From a bacterium (GTDB lineage Bacteria > Patescibacteriota > Saccharimonadia > Saccharimonadales > UBA4665): 7,390 nt of DNA. Both the position numbers and the translations under genes were made by a program. The notes under the pieces were generated by a model. The model did not search any database and had not been told where the DNA came from. It saw only the letters and a list, made by a program, of their open reading frames with translations. The first letter of the stretch is position 1. Each line of letters begins with the position of its first letter. Positions 1 to 6,026 of this stretch are shown here, piece after piece. The stretch is taken from contig JAJYKI010000033.1 of the NCBI GenBank assembly GCA_021788675.1, forward strand, positions 1 to 7,390, given 5' to 3'.

Positions 1-1511
1 TACAGCTTAGCTTCCGGATATATCTGCCTGGTAGTTTCATCTACTTCGTAGCGTAGTTGCGGGAATGGCACACCTTCCCTGGCAGTAACTCCTTCAAGGA
101 GCCAGAATACACGTTCGCTATAGCCCAATCCGCAGGCTGGCGGCATGCCGTATTCAAGCATTTCCACAAAATCTATATCCATCATCATAGCTTCACTGTC
201 ACCTTCGTTACGCATCTTTTGCTGGTCAATAAAACGGTTGTATTGCTCAAGCGGATCATTCAGCTCAGAGAAGCCGTTGGAGGCTTCACTGCCGGCGATG
301 ACAGCCTGAAAGCGCTGGGTAGTTTCTGGATGGTCGGGATTGACCTTTGCCAGCGGACTGATGAAAGTCGGCGTATTAATCAGCCAGATCGGTCCAGCTA
401 AATCTTTACGAATGTTTTTCCACAACTTATCGATTGCCCGCGATTTATTGTCCGTATTTTCAACTTCTAGATGATGCTTTTTAAGCAGAGCCTTAACTTC
501 TTCAAGCGAGCAATTATATATATCCAGACCGTCGTAATGCTTAGCGATTGTTTCGGCATAGTCCCAGCGTTCCCATTGCTTGCTTAAATCAATGCTTTGT
601 CCGTTAATTTCAAATCCTAGCGTATTAAAGGTTTTTAAAATAACGTATTTGAACATTTCTTCCTGAAACTTAATGCCGTCCTGCCAGTCAGCAAACGCCC
701 AATACCATTCCATGGCGACATGCTCGGGCAGATGTTCATCGCTATAATTTTCGTTCCTGAAGCGGGGACCGACATCATAAACTTTCTCAAAACCGGCACC
801 CAATAACCGCTTCAATGGCAATTCGTGACTTATCCGAAGATAAAAGTCCTGATCTAAAGCGTCCATGTGTGTAACGAACGGGTTAGCATCCGCGCCGCCG
901 GTGGTATGTTCAAGGACCGGTATATTGACCTCTACAAAACCATGTTCATTCATAAAATCGCGCGTCGCCTGCCAAAACTTACTACGTCTAATAAACCGGT
1001 CGCGAATTTCCGGATTGACATTCATATCCACGTAACGGCGCCGTAAACGCTCTTCTTTATTGGTAAATCCTTCCCGGCTCAGGGGTAGTGGCCTCAGGCT
1101 CTTAGTCAGTAGCTTAAGGTACTTGGGCTCAACGGAAATCTCACCGGTTTCAGTCTTAATGACCCTTCCGTCCGCTTCTATAAAGTCACCGCTGTCAAGC
1201 AGTGGCAGCTCACTAAATCCAACCCGCGAGTCAGCCGGATTGAGCGGTGCGACCACATCAGACTTTAGAAACAGCTGCAATTCTCCGGTCATATCCTTAA
1301 TTACGACAAACGCAATTTTACCGAATTTGCGGATAGTCGTTATCCTGCCGACCACTTTAACTTCCTGATCGCTCAAACTTTCGAAATTATCCTTAATCTG
1401 TTCGAGTGTATGCGATCTGTCGGCGTGCGCAGGATACGGGTTTATACCGATTTTTTTTAATTCTTCAAGTTTGCGTAAACGCTCATTGCGAAGTTCTTGC
1501 AAGGTTGCCAT
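1..1511 (-). CDS. lysS: Lysyl-tRNA synthetase, class II (3' end at window edge)
   Basis: Charges tRNA-Lys with lysine. Reading from the ATG at 1511 gives 503 codons with no stop, then two bases TA at the edge. TA could begin a stop codon, so the gene may be complete or nearly so (E. coli LysS has 505 residues). The N-terminus has the LysRS hallmark IGINPYP, followed by an OB-fold anticodon-binding domain at about 55-150 (VVGRITTIRKFGK). The catalytic domain has motif 1 near 180-205, GGADANPF at 205-212, motif 2 with FRNE at 251-254 then MEWYWAFAD, and the lysine-pocket block NGFSELND at 412-419. Motif 3 is unusual: GLGYSERVFWLL from 461 instead of the common GLGIGIDR, one residue shorter and with Glu for Asp; the essential Arg (467) is kept. 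FPQLR then closes the core and about 16 extra residues follow. AGGA lies 5 bases before the start. It is 73 bases downstream of greA and is the last visible gene. Confidence 0.95.
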   Translation of the reverse strand, partial: MATLQELRNERLRKLEELKKIGINPYPAHADRSHTLEQIKDNFESLSDQEVKVVGRITTIRKFGKIAFVVIKDMTGELQLFLKSDVVAPLNPADSRVGFSELPLLDSGDFIEADGRVIKTETGEISVEPKYLKLLTKSLRPLPLSREGFTNKEERLRRRYVDMNVNPEIRDRFIRRSKFWQATRDFMNEHGFVEVNIPVLEHTTGGADANPFVTHMDALDQDFYLRISHELPLKRLLGAGFEKVYDVGPRFRNENYSDEHLPEHVAMEWYWAFADWQDGIKFQEEMFKYVILKTFNTLGFEINGQSIDLSKQWERWDYAETIAKHYDGLDIYNCSLEEVKALLKKHHLEVENTDNKSRAIDKLWKNIRKDLAGPIWLINTPTFISPLAKVNPDHPETTQRFQAVIAGSEASNGFSELNDPLEQYNRFIDQQKMRNEGDSEAMMMDIDFVEMLEYGMPPACGLGYSERVFWLLEGVTAREGVPFPQLRYEVDETTRQIYPEAKL

Positions 1512-1584
1512 ATGGTTCCTATTTTAACTAACTTTAATCTATAAGCTAATAGTATAGCCCCTGATGAACATTAATGCCTATTAT
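1512..1584 (-). other. greA-lysS intergenic spacer
   Basis: This 73-base, AT-rich spacer is the longest non-coding stretch in the window. It contains -10-like hexamers on the minus strand (TATACT and TAAAAT) but no convincing -35 at the right distance. There are only very short inverted repeats (GCTA/TAGC) and no GC-rich hairpin followed by a T run, so I see no intrinsic terminator. lysS may be read through from greA or have a weak promoter of its own. Confidence 0.5.
1517..1520 (-). promoter_or_regulatory. Ribosome binding site of lysS
   Basis: AGGA on the minus strand lies 5 bases before the lysS ATG, a short but well-placed Shine-Dalgarno that supports the start at 1511. Confidence 0.6.
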
Positions 1585-2052
1585 TTAGGCGATTGAAACT
1601 ATCGTATAGGTCTGTGTTTCATTAGGAGTCTGTATATCTACCGACTCCTTTTCATGCTTGCCAATCAAGGCCCGGCCGATTGGTGATTCGTCACTGATCT
1701 TGCCATTAAGCGGATCAGCCTCAACCGTACCTACGATCTGAAATTCTTTAGCCTTACCGCTGTCGCCCTTAAGCGTGACTTTGGATCCCAATTGGACTTT
1801 AGCCTTACCGCGCGGCGCCTGAATAACTTCAACGTTCTGTAATATATGCTCGATCTCAGCGATGCGGCTTTCGTTTCTCTCTTGTGCCGCCCTGGCTGAC
1901 TGGTATTCGCTATTCTCGGATAAATCGCCAAACTCGCGAGCGGTCCGGATGTTATCTGCGATGACGGCGCGCTCAGCGATCAAGCCGCTCAATTCCTGCT
2001 CAAGTTCAGCTATACCATCTTTTGTAAGTCGGAAAGTCTTTTTTACTGCCAT
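1585..2052 (-). CDS. greA: Transcript cleavage factor GreA
   Basis: GreA enters the RNA polymerase secondary channel and stimulates cleavage of backtracked RNA, which rescues stalled complexes. With the start at 2052 the product is 155 residues, the usual size. The N-terminal antiparallel coiled coil covers about 5-75, and its tip carries GDLSENSEY at 42-50 with the two acidic catalytic residues Asp43 and Glu46. The C-terminal FKBP-like domain covers about 80-155 (VGTVEADP followed by SPIGRALIGK). The tip and the C-terminal block are GreA-like rather than GreB-like. An in-frame ATG at 2085 would add 11 residues (MLGRSRKGYYN). I reject it because MAVKKTFRLT matches the family start, and AGAAAGGGA lies 9 bases before 2052, while the upstream ATG has GGAG only 3 bases away. 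It lies between two synthetase genes, proS and lysS; the greA-lysS pairing also occurs in Clostridia. Confidence 0.95.
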   Translation of the reverse strand: MAVKKTFRLTKDGIAELEQELSGLIAERAVIADNIRTAREFGDLSENSEYQSARAAQERNESRIAEIEHILQNVEVIQAPRGKAKVQLGSKVTLKGDSGKAKEFQIVGTVEADPLNGKISDESPIGRALIGKHEKESVDIQTPNETQTYTIVSIA

Positions 2053-2061
2053 ATTATAGTA

Positions 2062-2070
2062 TCCCTTTCT
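2062..2070 (-). promoter_or_regulatory. Ribosome binding site of greA (decides the start)
   Basis: AGAAAGGGA on the minus strand ends 9 bases before the ATG at 2052. It supports that start over the in-frame ATG at 2085. A TATAAT immediately abutting the ATG lies between; it is too close to the start codon to serve as a -10 for this gene. Confidence 0.6.
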
Positions 2071-2113
2071 GCTTCGACCGAGCATCCGCTCCAGATCTTA
2101 TTATCTAATTTTC

Positions 2114-3367
2114 CTATTTTGCCCCGCTCATCTTTTCAATAAGGGCCTGTTTATTCAAAAATGTAGGCGATTTTTCAGTCCTGCCTTTGACTTCATAGTT
2201 TCCGGTTGTGTTGGTTTCTTCATTTATGACTATCCGCCAAGGTATGCCCATTAAATCCGCATCAGCGAACTTTTCACCCGGACGAACATCACGGTCATCA
2301 TATATTACCGCAACCCCATTGCCTGTCAATAGATTATATAACTCATCGCCAAGAGCTGCTACCTTATCACCCCCAATACCAATTAAATAGACCTTGGCAG
2401 GCGCGATTGCCTCCGGCCAAATCAGTCCACGCTCATCATTAAAATGCTCGGCGATCACACCCATCAAACGGCTAATACCGATACCATATGAGCTTAAGAA
2501 GACCGGTTTTCGCTCACCGTCTTCATCTGTAAAATATACATCCATCTGCTCTCCTTTGGCGCTACCGAAATTGAATATATTGCCGACTTCGGCCGATTTA
2601 ACCTCTTCAAGATCAGATTTATTGAGGCCTAGCTGCTTTAAAACATCGTCGTTATACACTTCTTCGTTGACCGCTAGCCGTTTGGCTCTATCCAGATAAA
2701 TCTTATCCTCACCGCTGGCCGTAACCGTCTGAAACTCGTGACTAAACTGCGTAAAAGCACCCCCGGAAGCAAAGGTCACGAAAGTATCCTGACCAAGACC
2801 AACCCGATCATAGACTCTCAAATAGGCCTGTTGGCTGCGCTCATAAAACTCATCCAACTCCGCCTGGTTGCGCGAAAAAGCGTACATGTCTTTCATCAGA
2901 AACTCACGACCGCGCATAATACCGCTTTTGGCTCTAAGCTCGTTTCTAAGTTTAGTCTGAAATTGGTAAACGCTGAGGGGTAAGTCGCGGTAACTCTTGA
3001 CGAACTTACTGATCATGACCATCAAAGCCTCTTCATGACTCCAACCAAAACCGACATCGGTGCCGTTTTTCAGCTTACTCTTGAACCAGACATCGACTAC
3101 AGCGTCATCCCAACGACCGGTGATCTCCCAGGTTTCTTTGGGTTGTAACGAAGACATCAATAACTCTGATGCCCCGAGTCCGTTCATTTCTTCCCTGACG
3201 ATAGTTTTAATATTCTCAATTACTCTTAAACCAAGTGGCAAATAGGCATAGACACCAGCCATTTCTTTATTGATGAAGCCGGCTCTAATCAGCAACTTGG
3301 CATTGGTAGCCTGCTCATCAGCAGGTATAGTTTTGGTAGTTTTACTAAAACTCTGGCTTAAACGCAT
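2114..3367 (-). CDS. proS: Prolyl-tRNA synthetase, bacterial type lacking the INS editing domain
   Basis: Charges tRNA-Pro with proline. The 417-residue protein has the class II core: motif 1 around residues 42-62 (YLPLGLRV), motif 2 around 139-162 with KLRNELR and REFLMKDMYAF, and motif 3 around 293-304 (SYGIGISRLMGV). The anticodon-binding domain runs from about 325 to the end (DDRDVRPGEKFADAD at 357-371). The start MRLSQ and the motif 2 wording are those of bacterial (E. coli-type) ProRS, not the archaeal/eukaryotic type. E. coli ProRS is about 570 residues because a YbaK-like editing insertion of roughly 180 residues separates motifs 2 and 3. Here SHEFQ (209-213) is joined to VGNIFNFG (261-268) by only about 47 residues, so the domain that deacylates Ala-tRNA-Pro is absent. 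The core is otherwise intact. The start has a weak GGGG 6 bases upstream. It sits 50 bases after the CPBP gene and 61 bases before the preferred greA start. Confidence 0.96.
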   Translation of the reverse strand: MRLSQSFSKTTKTIPADEQATNAKLLIRAGFINKEMAGVYAYLPLGLRVIENIKTIVREEMNGLGASELLMSSLQPKETWEITGRWDDAVVDVWFKSKLKNGTDVGFGWSHEEALMVMISKFVKSYRDLPLSVYQFQTKLRNELRAKSGIMRGREFLMKDMYAFSRNQAELDEFYERSQQAYLRVYDRVGLGQDTFVTFASGGAFTQFSHEFQTVTASGEDKIYLDRAKRLAVNEEVYNDDVLKQLGLNKSDLEEVKSAEVGNIFNFGSAKGEQMDVYFTDEDGERKPVFLSSYGIGISRLMGVIAEHFNDERGLIWPEAIAPAKVYLIGIGGDKVAALGDELYNLLTGNGVAVIYDDRDVRPGEKFADADLMGIPWRIVINEETNTTGNYEVKGRTEKSPTFLNKQALIEKMSGAK

Positions 3368-3417
3368 ACTTAACCCCGACTGGTCTTATCTATTAATTAA
3401 TTCCACCTAATTGTACC

Positions 3418-4224
3418 CTAACGTCCGCCAACAACGAATAGGACCATGAATGCAATGAGATTTTTAAGTGCATGAAGTAAAATTCCCGGCCATAGACTTT
3501 TGGTTTTCTGCTTTAAAAACACGAGCACCAAACTCAGGATAAATGTGTCGATAGCGCCTATCCAAAGCGGTCCGCTCGATCCCCCTTCCGGTAAATGCGC
3601 CACTGCGAAGATAACGCTGACCAGTACGCCCGCCAGTACTACGGGCATAGCTTTTTTGAGGCCTTCGAATATAAAGCCCCGAAACAATATCTCCTCAGCT
3701 ATAGGCGGTAAAATCACCAGGCTGATAAACGTTAACGCCAACTGGTATCCACCGTGCACCGAATTAAATCCGATTTGCTGGGCCTGATTAACGTTCAGGT
3801 AAGGAAATAGGCTGGTAGCAAACTTCGATGCAATCAAAAATACCACCAGATACACCGGATAGGCCATTAACGCATAGGCAATATAGCGCAGCTTGAACTT
3901 AGGTCCGAACCCGATTGAGGCTAAACTCTGGTTATAGAATTTAAGAATCGCGTAGATTAGACCAACCATCACTGCTTCGGCCGTCAGTACATACACGAAC
4001 TGTGCCGTGATGGAGTTATTAATCCAAGCGTTCGCCTGAGCCGTACTCCAGCCCTGTATCAGGGCGTAAAAAGACAGTGCATATATTCCAACAAACTGGG
4101 CAATAAAGAAAATTAAAAAGCCGGATAATATAACCACTATGGGTATCAGCCATTTCGGCCGCAGGTTCCATAGCTCGCGACGTTTCTGTGCCGAGCCGGA
4201 ATTAGTTGTCTGTTCTTCTTGCAT
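3418..4224 (-). CDS. CPBP family intramembrane glutamic endopeptidase (CAAX/Abi type)
   Basis: A multi-pass membrane protein of the CPBP (Rce1/Abi, PF02517-type) family. All three family motifs are present: EExxxR as EEILFR at residues 177-182, FxxxH as FAVAH at 206-210, and HxxxN as HALKN at 251-255. The catalytic Glu/His/Asn set is therefore intact and the protein is probably active. Hydrophobic segments are visible near 24-56, 72-95, 113-136, 160-175, 194-210, 220-237 and 245-266, after a hydrophilic N-terminus of about 22 residues. At 268 residues it is a typical bacterial member. Relatives include eukaryotic Rce1 (prenyl-protein processing) and bacterial proteins linked to bacteriocin immunity or maturation; the substrate here cannot be inferred. 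Its start lies 2 bases after the rseP stop and no Shine-Dalgarno is visible, so translation very likely depends on ribosomes finishing rseP. proS follows after 50 bases. No gene symbol is warranted. Confidence 0.92.
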   Translation of the reverse strand: MQEEQTTNSGSAQKRRELWNLRPKWLIPIVVILSGFLIFFIAQFVGIYALSFYALIQGWSTAQANAWINNSITAQFVYVLTAEAVMVGLIYAILKFYNQSLASIGFGPKFKLRYIAYALMAYPVYLVVFLIASKFATSLFPYLNVNQAQQIGFNSVHGGYQLALTFISLVILPPIAEEILFRGFIFEGLKKAMPVVLAGVLVSVIFAVAHLPEGGSSGPLWIGAIDTFILSLVLVFLKQKTKSLWPGILLHALKNLIAFMVLFVVGGR

Positions 4225-4229
4225 AGCTA
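4222..4229 (-). promoter_or_regulatory. rseP/CPBP stop-start junction (translational coupling)
   Basis: The rseP TAG stop, two bases (CT) and the CPBP ATG lie in immediate succession. The preceding 20 bases contain no purine-rich Shine-Dalgarno, only a T-rich run. This arrangement favours re-initiation by ribosomes that have just ended rseP and would tie the amounts of the two proteases together. Confidence 0.65.
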
Positions 4230-5396
4230 AAAGAATCGATGAATATCTACTAGTGTAACGAGGACCGCCAAAGAAAGTATCAAGACCATGCCGGCGGCAT
4301 TGACGGCCTCTTCCAGGCCGGCGCTTAACGGTTTACCGATGCCGCGACTGGCTAGCAGCAGCCACATTCTGCCGCCATCCAATGCCGGTATCGGCAGGAA
4401 GTTCATGATAGCTAGAGTGAGTGCAATAATGGCAACGATGAATAGCATGAAGTTATATCCTAGCGCACTACCGCCCTTCATAATCATGAAAATTCCAACC
4501 GGACCCGCGACCTGAGCCGAAGCGACAGCCTGGCCATGTTGGCGGGCAACACTATTGCCAGTAACCAGGCCGGCGACTAATTTAGCCAAGCCGACAACCG
4601 CATGACCTAAACCGACAAGTGTCAGTTTTATAACCTGCCAGGATAATCCAATCGACTCGAGCGGACCCGCCCACCAAGAATATTGTTTTAGCGTGAAAGT
4701 TTGCAGAGTAACACCCAGATAGCCTTTGGGATTACTGGTCTTCAGGCTGGCGTTCACTACCGCGGCGGACTGAAGAGTCACGTTTTTAACATAAGTAACA
4801 CCGTTGCTCTTATAGGTAACAGCCACCGATTTGCCGGCATATTCCTTTGTTAGACGCTGTAAATCTGTAATCGAACTAATAATTTGGCGCTTACCGCTGG
4901 CCGTCAAGGCAACAATCTCATTCTGAGCTTTAAGGCCGAGCTTGGCGGCCGGACTATGTGGCTCGACAGAGGTTATGATAACTTCGTTTTGACTGACATG
5001 GCTGGCGCCCTTAATATCGAACTGATTTGGAATCACCTGCGGCAAACCTATCCAGGCCAGAATCATTAACAAAACCAGGCCGGTTACCAGGTTGACCATA
5101 ACCCCGGCTATCATGATCTTAGTTTTTGCCCAGACGCTCGCTTGACCAAAACTGCCCGGTTCAGTATCCGAATCGTGCTCGCCTTTTAATTTAACGAAAC
5201 CTCCAAGGGGTACGAGGTTGATTGAAAAAGTCCAGCCACCCCGCATCACGCGCTTAAACAGGCGAGGCGGGAAAAATATACCGAACTCTTCGGCAACCAC
5301 ACCGTTACGTCTGGCAACCAAAAAATGCCCCAGTTCATGAGTAATGATCAGGCCGATGAATAGAGCAATTCCGAATATAAGAACTAAGATCGACAT
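4227..5396 (-). CDS. rseP: RseP-family M50 site-2 zinc metalloprotease
   Basis: An integral-membrane zinc protease that cuts substrates within the membrane; known relatives (E. coli RseP, B. subtilis RasP) process anti-sigma factors and leftover signal peptides. The zinc motif HExxH is at residues 20-24 (HELGH) in the first membrane segment, and the third metal ligand is Asp340 in NFLPIPALDGG (332-342). A single PDZ domain spans about 138-207 (VEPHSPAAKLGL at 144-155); E. coli RseP has two, so this is the shorter RasP-like arrangement. Hydrophobic segments are near 2-18, 94-118, 312-334 and 366-384. All catalytic residues are present and 389 residues is a normal length. The ATG at 5396 is used because an in-frame TAA lies one codon upstream. 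A strong purine run (GGGGAGGG) is 14 bases away, wider than usual. The stop is 2 bases before the CPBP start. No anti-sigma factor or other substrate is encoded here, so its target is unknown. In most bacteria dxr/cdsA precede it; both are missing. Confidence 0.95.
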   Translation of the reverse strand: MSILVLIFGIALFIGLIITHELGHFLVARRNGVVAEEFGIFFPPRLFKRVMRGGWTFSINLVPLGGFVKLKGEHDSDTEPGSFGQASVWAKTKIMIAGVMVNLVTGLVLLMILAWIGLPQVIPNQFDIKGASHVSQNEVIITSVEPHSPAAKLGLKAQNEIVALTASGKRQIISSITDLQRLTKEYAGKSVAVTYKSNGVTYVKNVTLQSAAVVNASLKTSNPKGYLGVTLQTFTLKQYSWWAGPLESIGLSWQVIKLTLVGLGHAVVGLAKLVAGLVTGNSVARQHGQAVASAQVAGPVGIFMIMKGGSALGYNFMLFIVAIIALTLAIMNFLPIPALDGGRMWLLLASRGIGKPLSAGLEEAVNAAGMVLILSLAVLVTLVDIHRFF

Positions 5397-5404
5397 GTCT
5401 TACA

Positions 5405-5410
5405 ATTATA
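5405..5410 (-). promoter_or_regulatory. Possible -10 element before rseP
   Basis: A perfect TATAAT on the minus strand ends 8 bases before the rseP ATG, directly after the purine run GGGGAGGG (5411-5418). I see no credible -35 at 16-18 bases upstream and no TG extension. If active, it would give an essentially leaderless rseP transcript and exclude the purine run from the message. If inactive, the purine run is a Shine-Dalgarno at an unusually long 14-base spacing. Confidence 0.28.
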
Positions 5411-5442
5411 CCCTCCCCAAGCTGTAAATAACTTTAAATATT

Positions 5443-6006
5443 CTACAAGGTTAAAATTTCTTGCTCTTTGGCTTTTGCCGACGCGTCCATCGCCTGCCGG
5501 AAACGGTTCATGGCATCATCGATGGTCTTTTCGGAACGCTTGGCATCATCTTCACCCAACTGCTTATCCTTTTTGGCGTTATCCAGTTGTTTAAAAGCTT
5601 CATGCCGGGCGTTACGCATTCTAACAGCCGCCTCTTCAACTTTGTCGCCGATTTGCCGGGCAATTTCCCGGCGCCTTTCCTCAGTTAAGGCAGGTATGGC
5701 CACGCGCACTACCCGACCATCGTCACTCGGATTGAAACCCAAAGCCTGATTATTGCGAATAGCTGAGGCAATCGCTTGCAAGTTATTCGGATCAAATGGA
5801 GTGATTTGCAGTAACTGCGCTTCAGGAGCCGTCACTGTCGCTACCTGATTAAGCGGCATTTGACTACCGTAAGCTTCAACCATAACCCCGTCCAACATAG
5901 CTGCGTTAGCTCGACCGGTCCTTAATTTGGACAGCTCGCCGGCCAAATGATCGCTGGCAGATTGGAAAGCCTGTTCGGCTTGTTTAACGATTGACGATGG
6001 ATCCAT
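5443..6006 (-). CDS. frr: Ribosome recycling factor
   Basis: RRF works with EF-G to split the post-termination ribosome into subunits. The 187-residue length matches the family norm of about 185. Domain I (the three-helix bundle) is formed by residues 1-30 and about 105-187; domain II (the small beta domain) lies between. Visible family blocks are SKLRTGRANAAMLD at 26-39, LLQITPFD at 65-72, PALTEERRRE at 105-114, the Arg-rich RMRNARHEAF at 129-138 and GEDDAKRSE at 151-159. The arginines in the 129-134 region correspond to those that contact rRNA in known RRFs. The ATG at 6006 is chosen because the product begins at the usual place, but its upstream region is odd: the only Shine-Dalgarno-like stretch (GGGA) is 14 bases away, with a TACAAT hexamer between. 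It follows tsf by 20 bases, without the usual pyrH between, and precedes rseP by 46 bases. Confidence 0.97.
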   Translation of the reverse strand: MDPSSIVKQAEQAFQSASDHLAGELSKLRTGRANAAMLDGVMVEAYGSQMPLNQVATVTAPEAQLLQITPFDPNNLQAIASAIRNNQALGFNPSDDGRVVRVAIPALTEERRREIARQIGDKVEEAAVRMRNARHEAFKQLDNAKKDKQLGEDDAKRSEKTIDDAMNRFRQAMDASAKAKEQEILTL

Positions 6007-6013
6007 GGAAGTT

Positions 6014-6019
6014 ATTGTA
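6014..6019 (-). promoter_or_regulatory. Possible -10 element before frr
   Basis: TACAAT on the minus strand ends 7 bases before the frr ATG. If used, transcription would begin at or next to the start codon and give a leaderless frr message. A TTGGTG lies 18 bases further upstream as a poor -35. The region is AT-rich, so a chance match is quite possible; frr may simply be read through from rpsB-tsf. Confidence 0.2.
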
Positions 6020-6026
6020 ATCCCTA

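Noticed and set aside
57..401. Plus-strand open frame of 114 codons
   Set aside because: It lies wholly antisense to lysS, whose minus-strand frame has all LysRS motifs. The plus-strand product resembles nothing I know.
1060..1368. Plus-strand open frame of 102 codons with a Ser/Leu-rich product
   Set aside because: It is antisense to the N-terminal half of lysS, and its composition is typical of a reverse-complement shadow.
1512..1584. Intrinsic terminator between greA and lysS
   Set aside because: Only 4-5 base inverted repeats with AT-rich stems and no following T tract on the minus strand.
2053..2058. TATAAT directly before the greA ATG as a promoter
   Set aside because: Transcription would start inside the coding region, and no -35 is visible. 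It cannot serve the preferred greA start.
2053..2085. Upstream in-frame ATG that would extend GreA by 11 residues
   Set aside because: The extension has no family counterpart and its GGAG is only 3 bases from the ATG; the ATG at 2052 has a better site and gives the standard 155-residue protein.
2394..2699. Plus-strand open frame of 101 codons, and similar ones over proS, rseP, frr and rpsB
   Set aside because: All overlap strongly supported minus-strand genes on the opposite strand and have no family motifs.
3368..3417. Possible promoter in the CPBP-proS spacer (TACAAT)
   Set aside because: No -35 at acceptable spacing; the match is one of several expected in AT-rich sequence.
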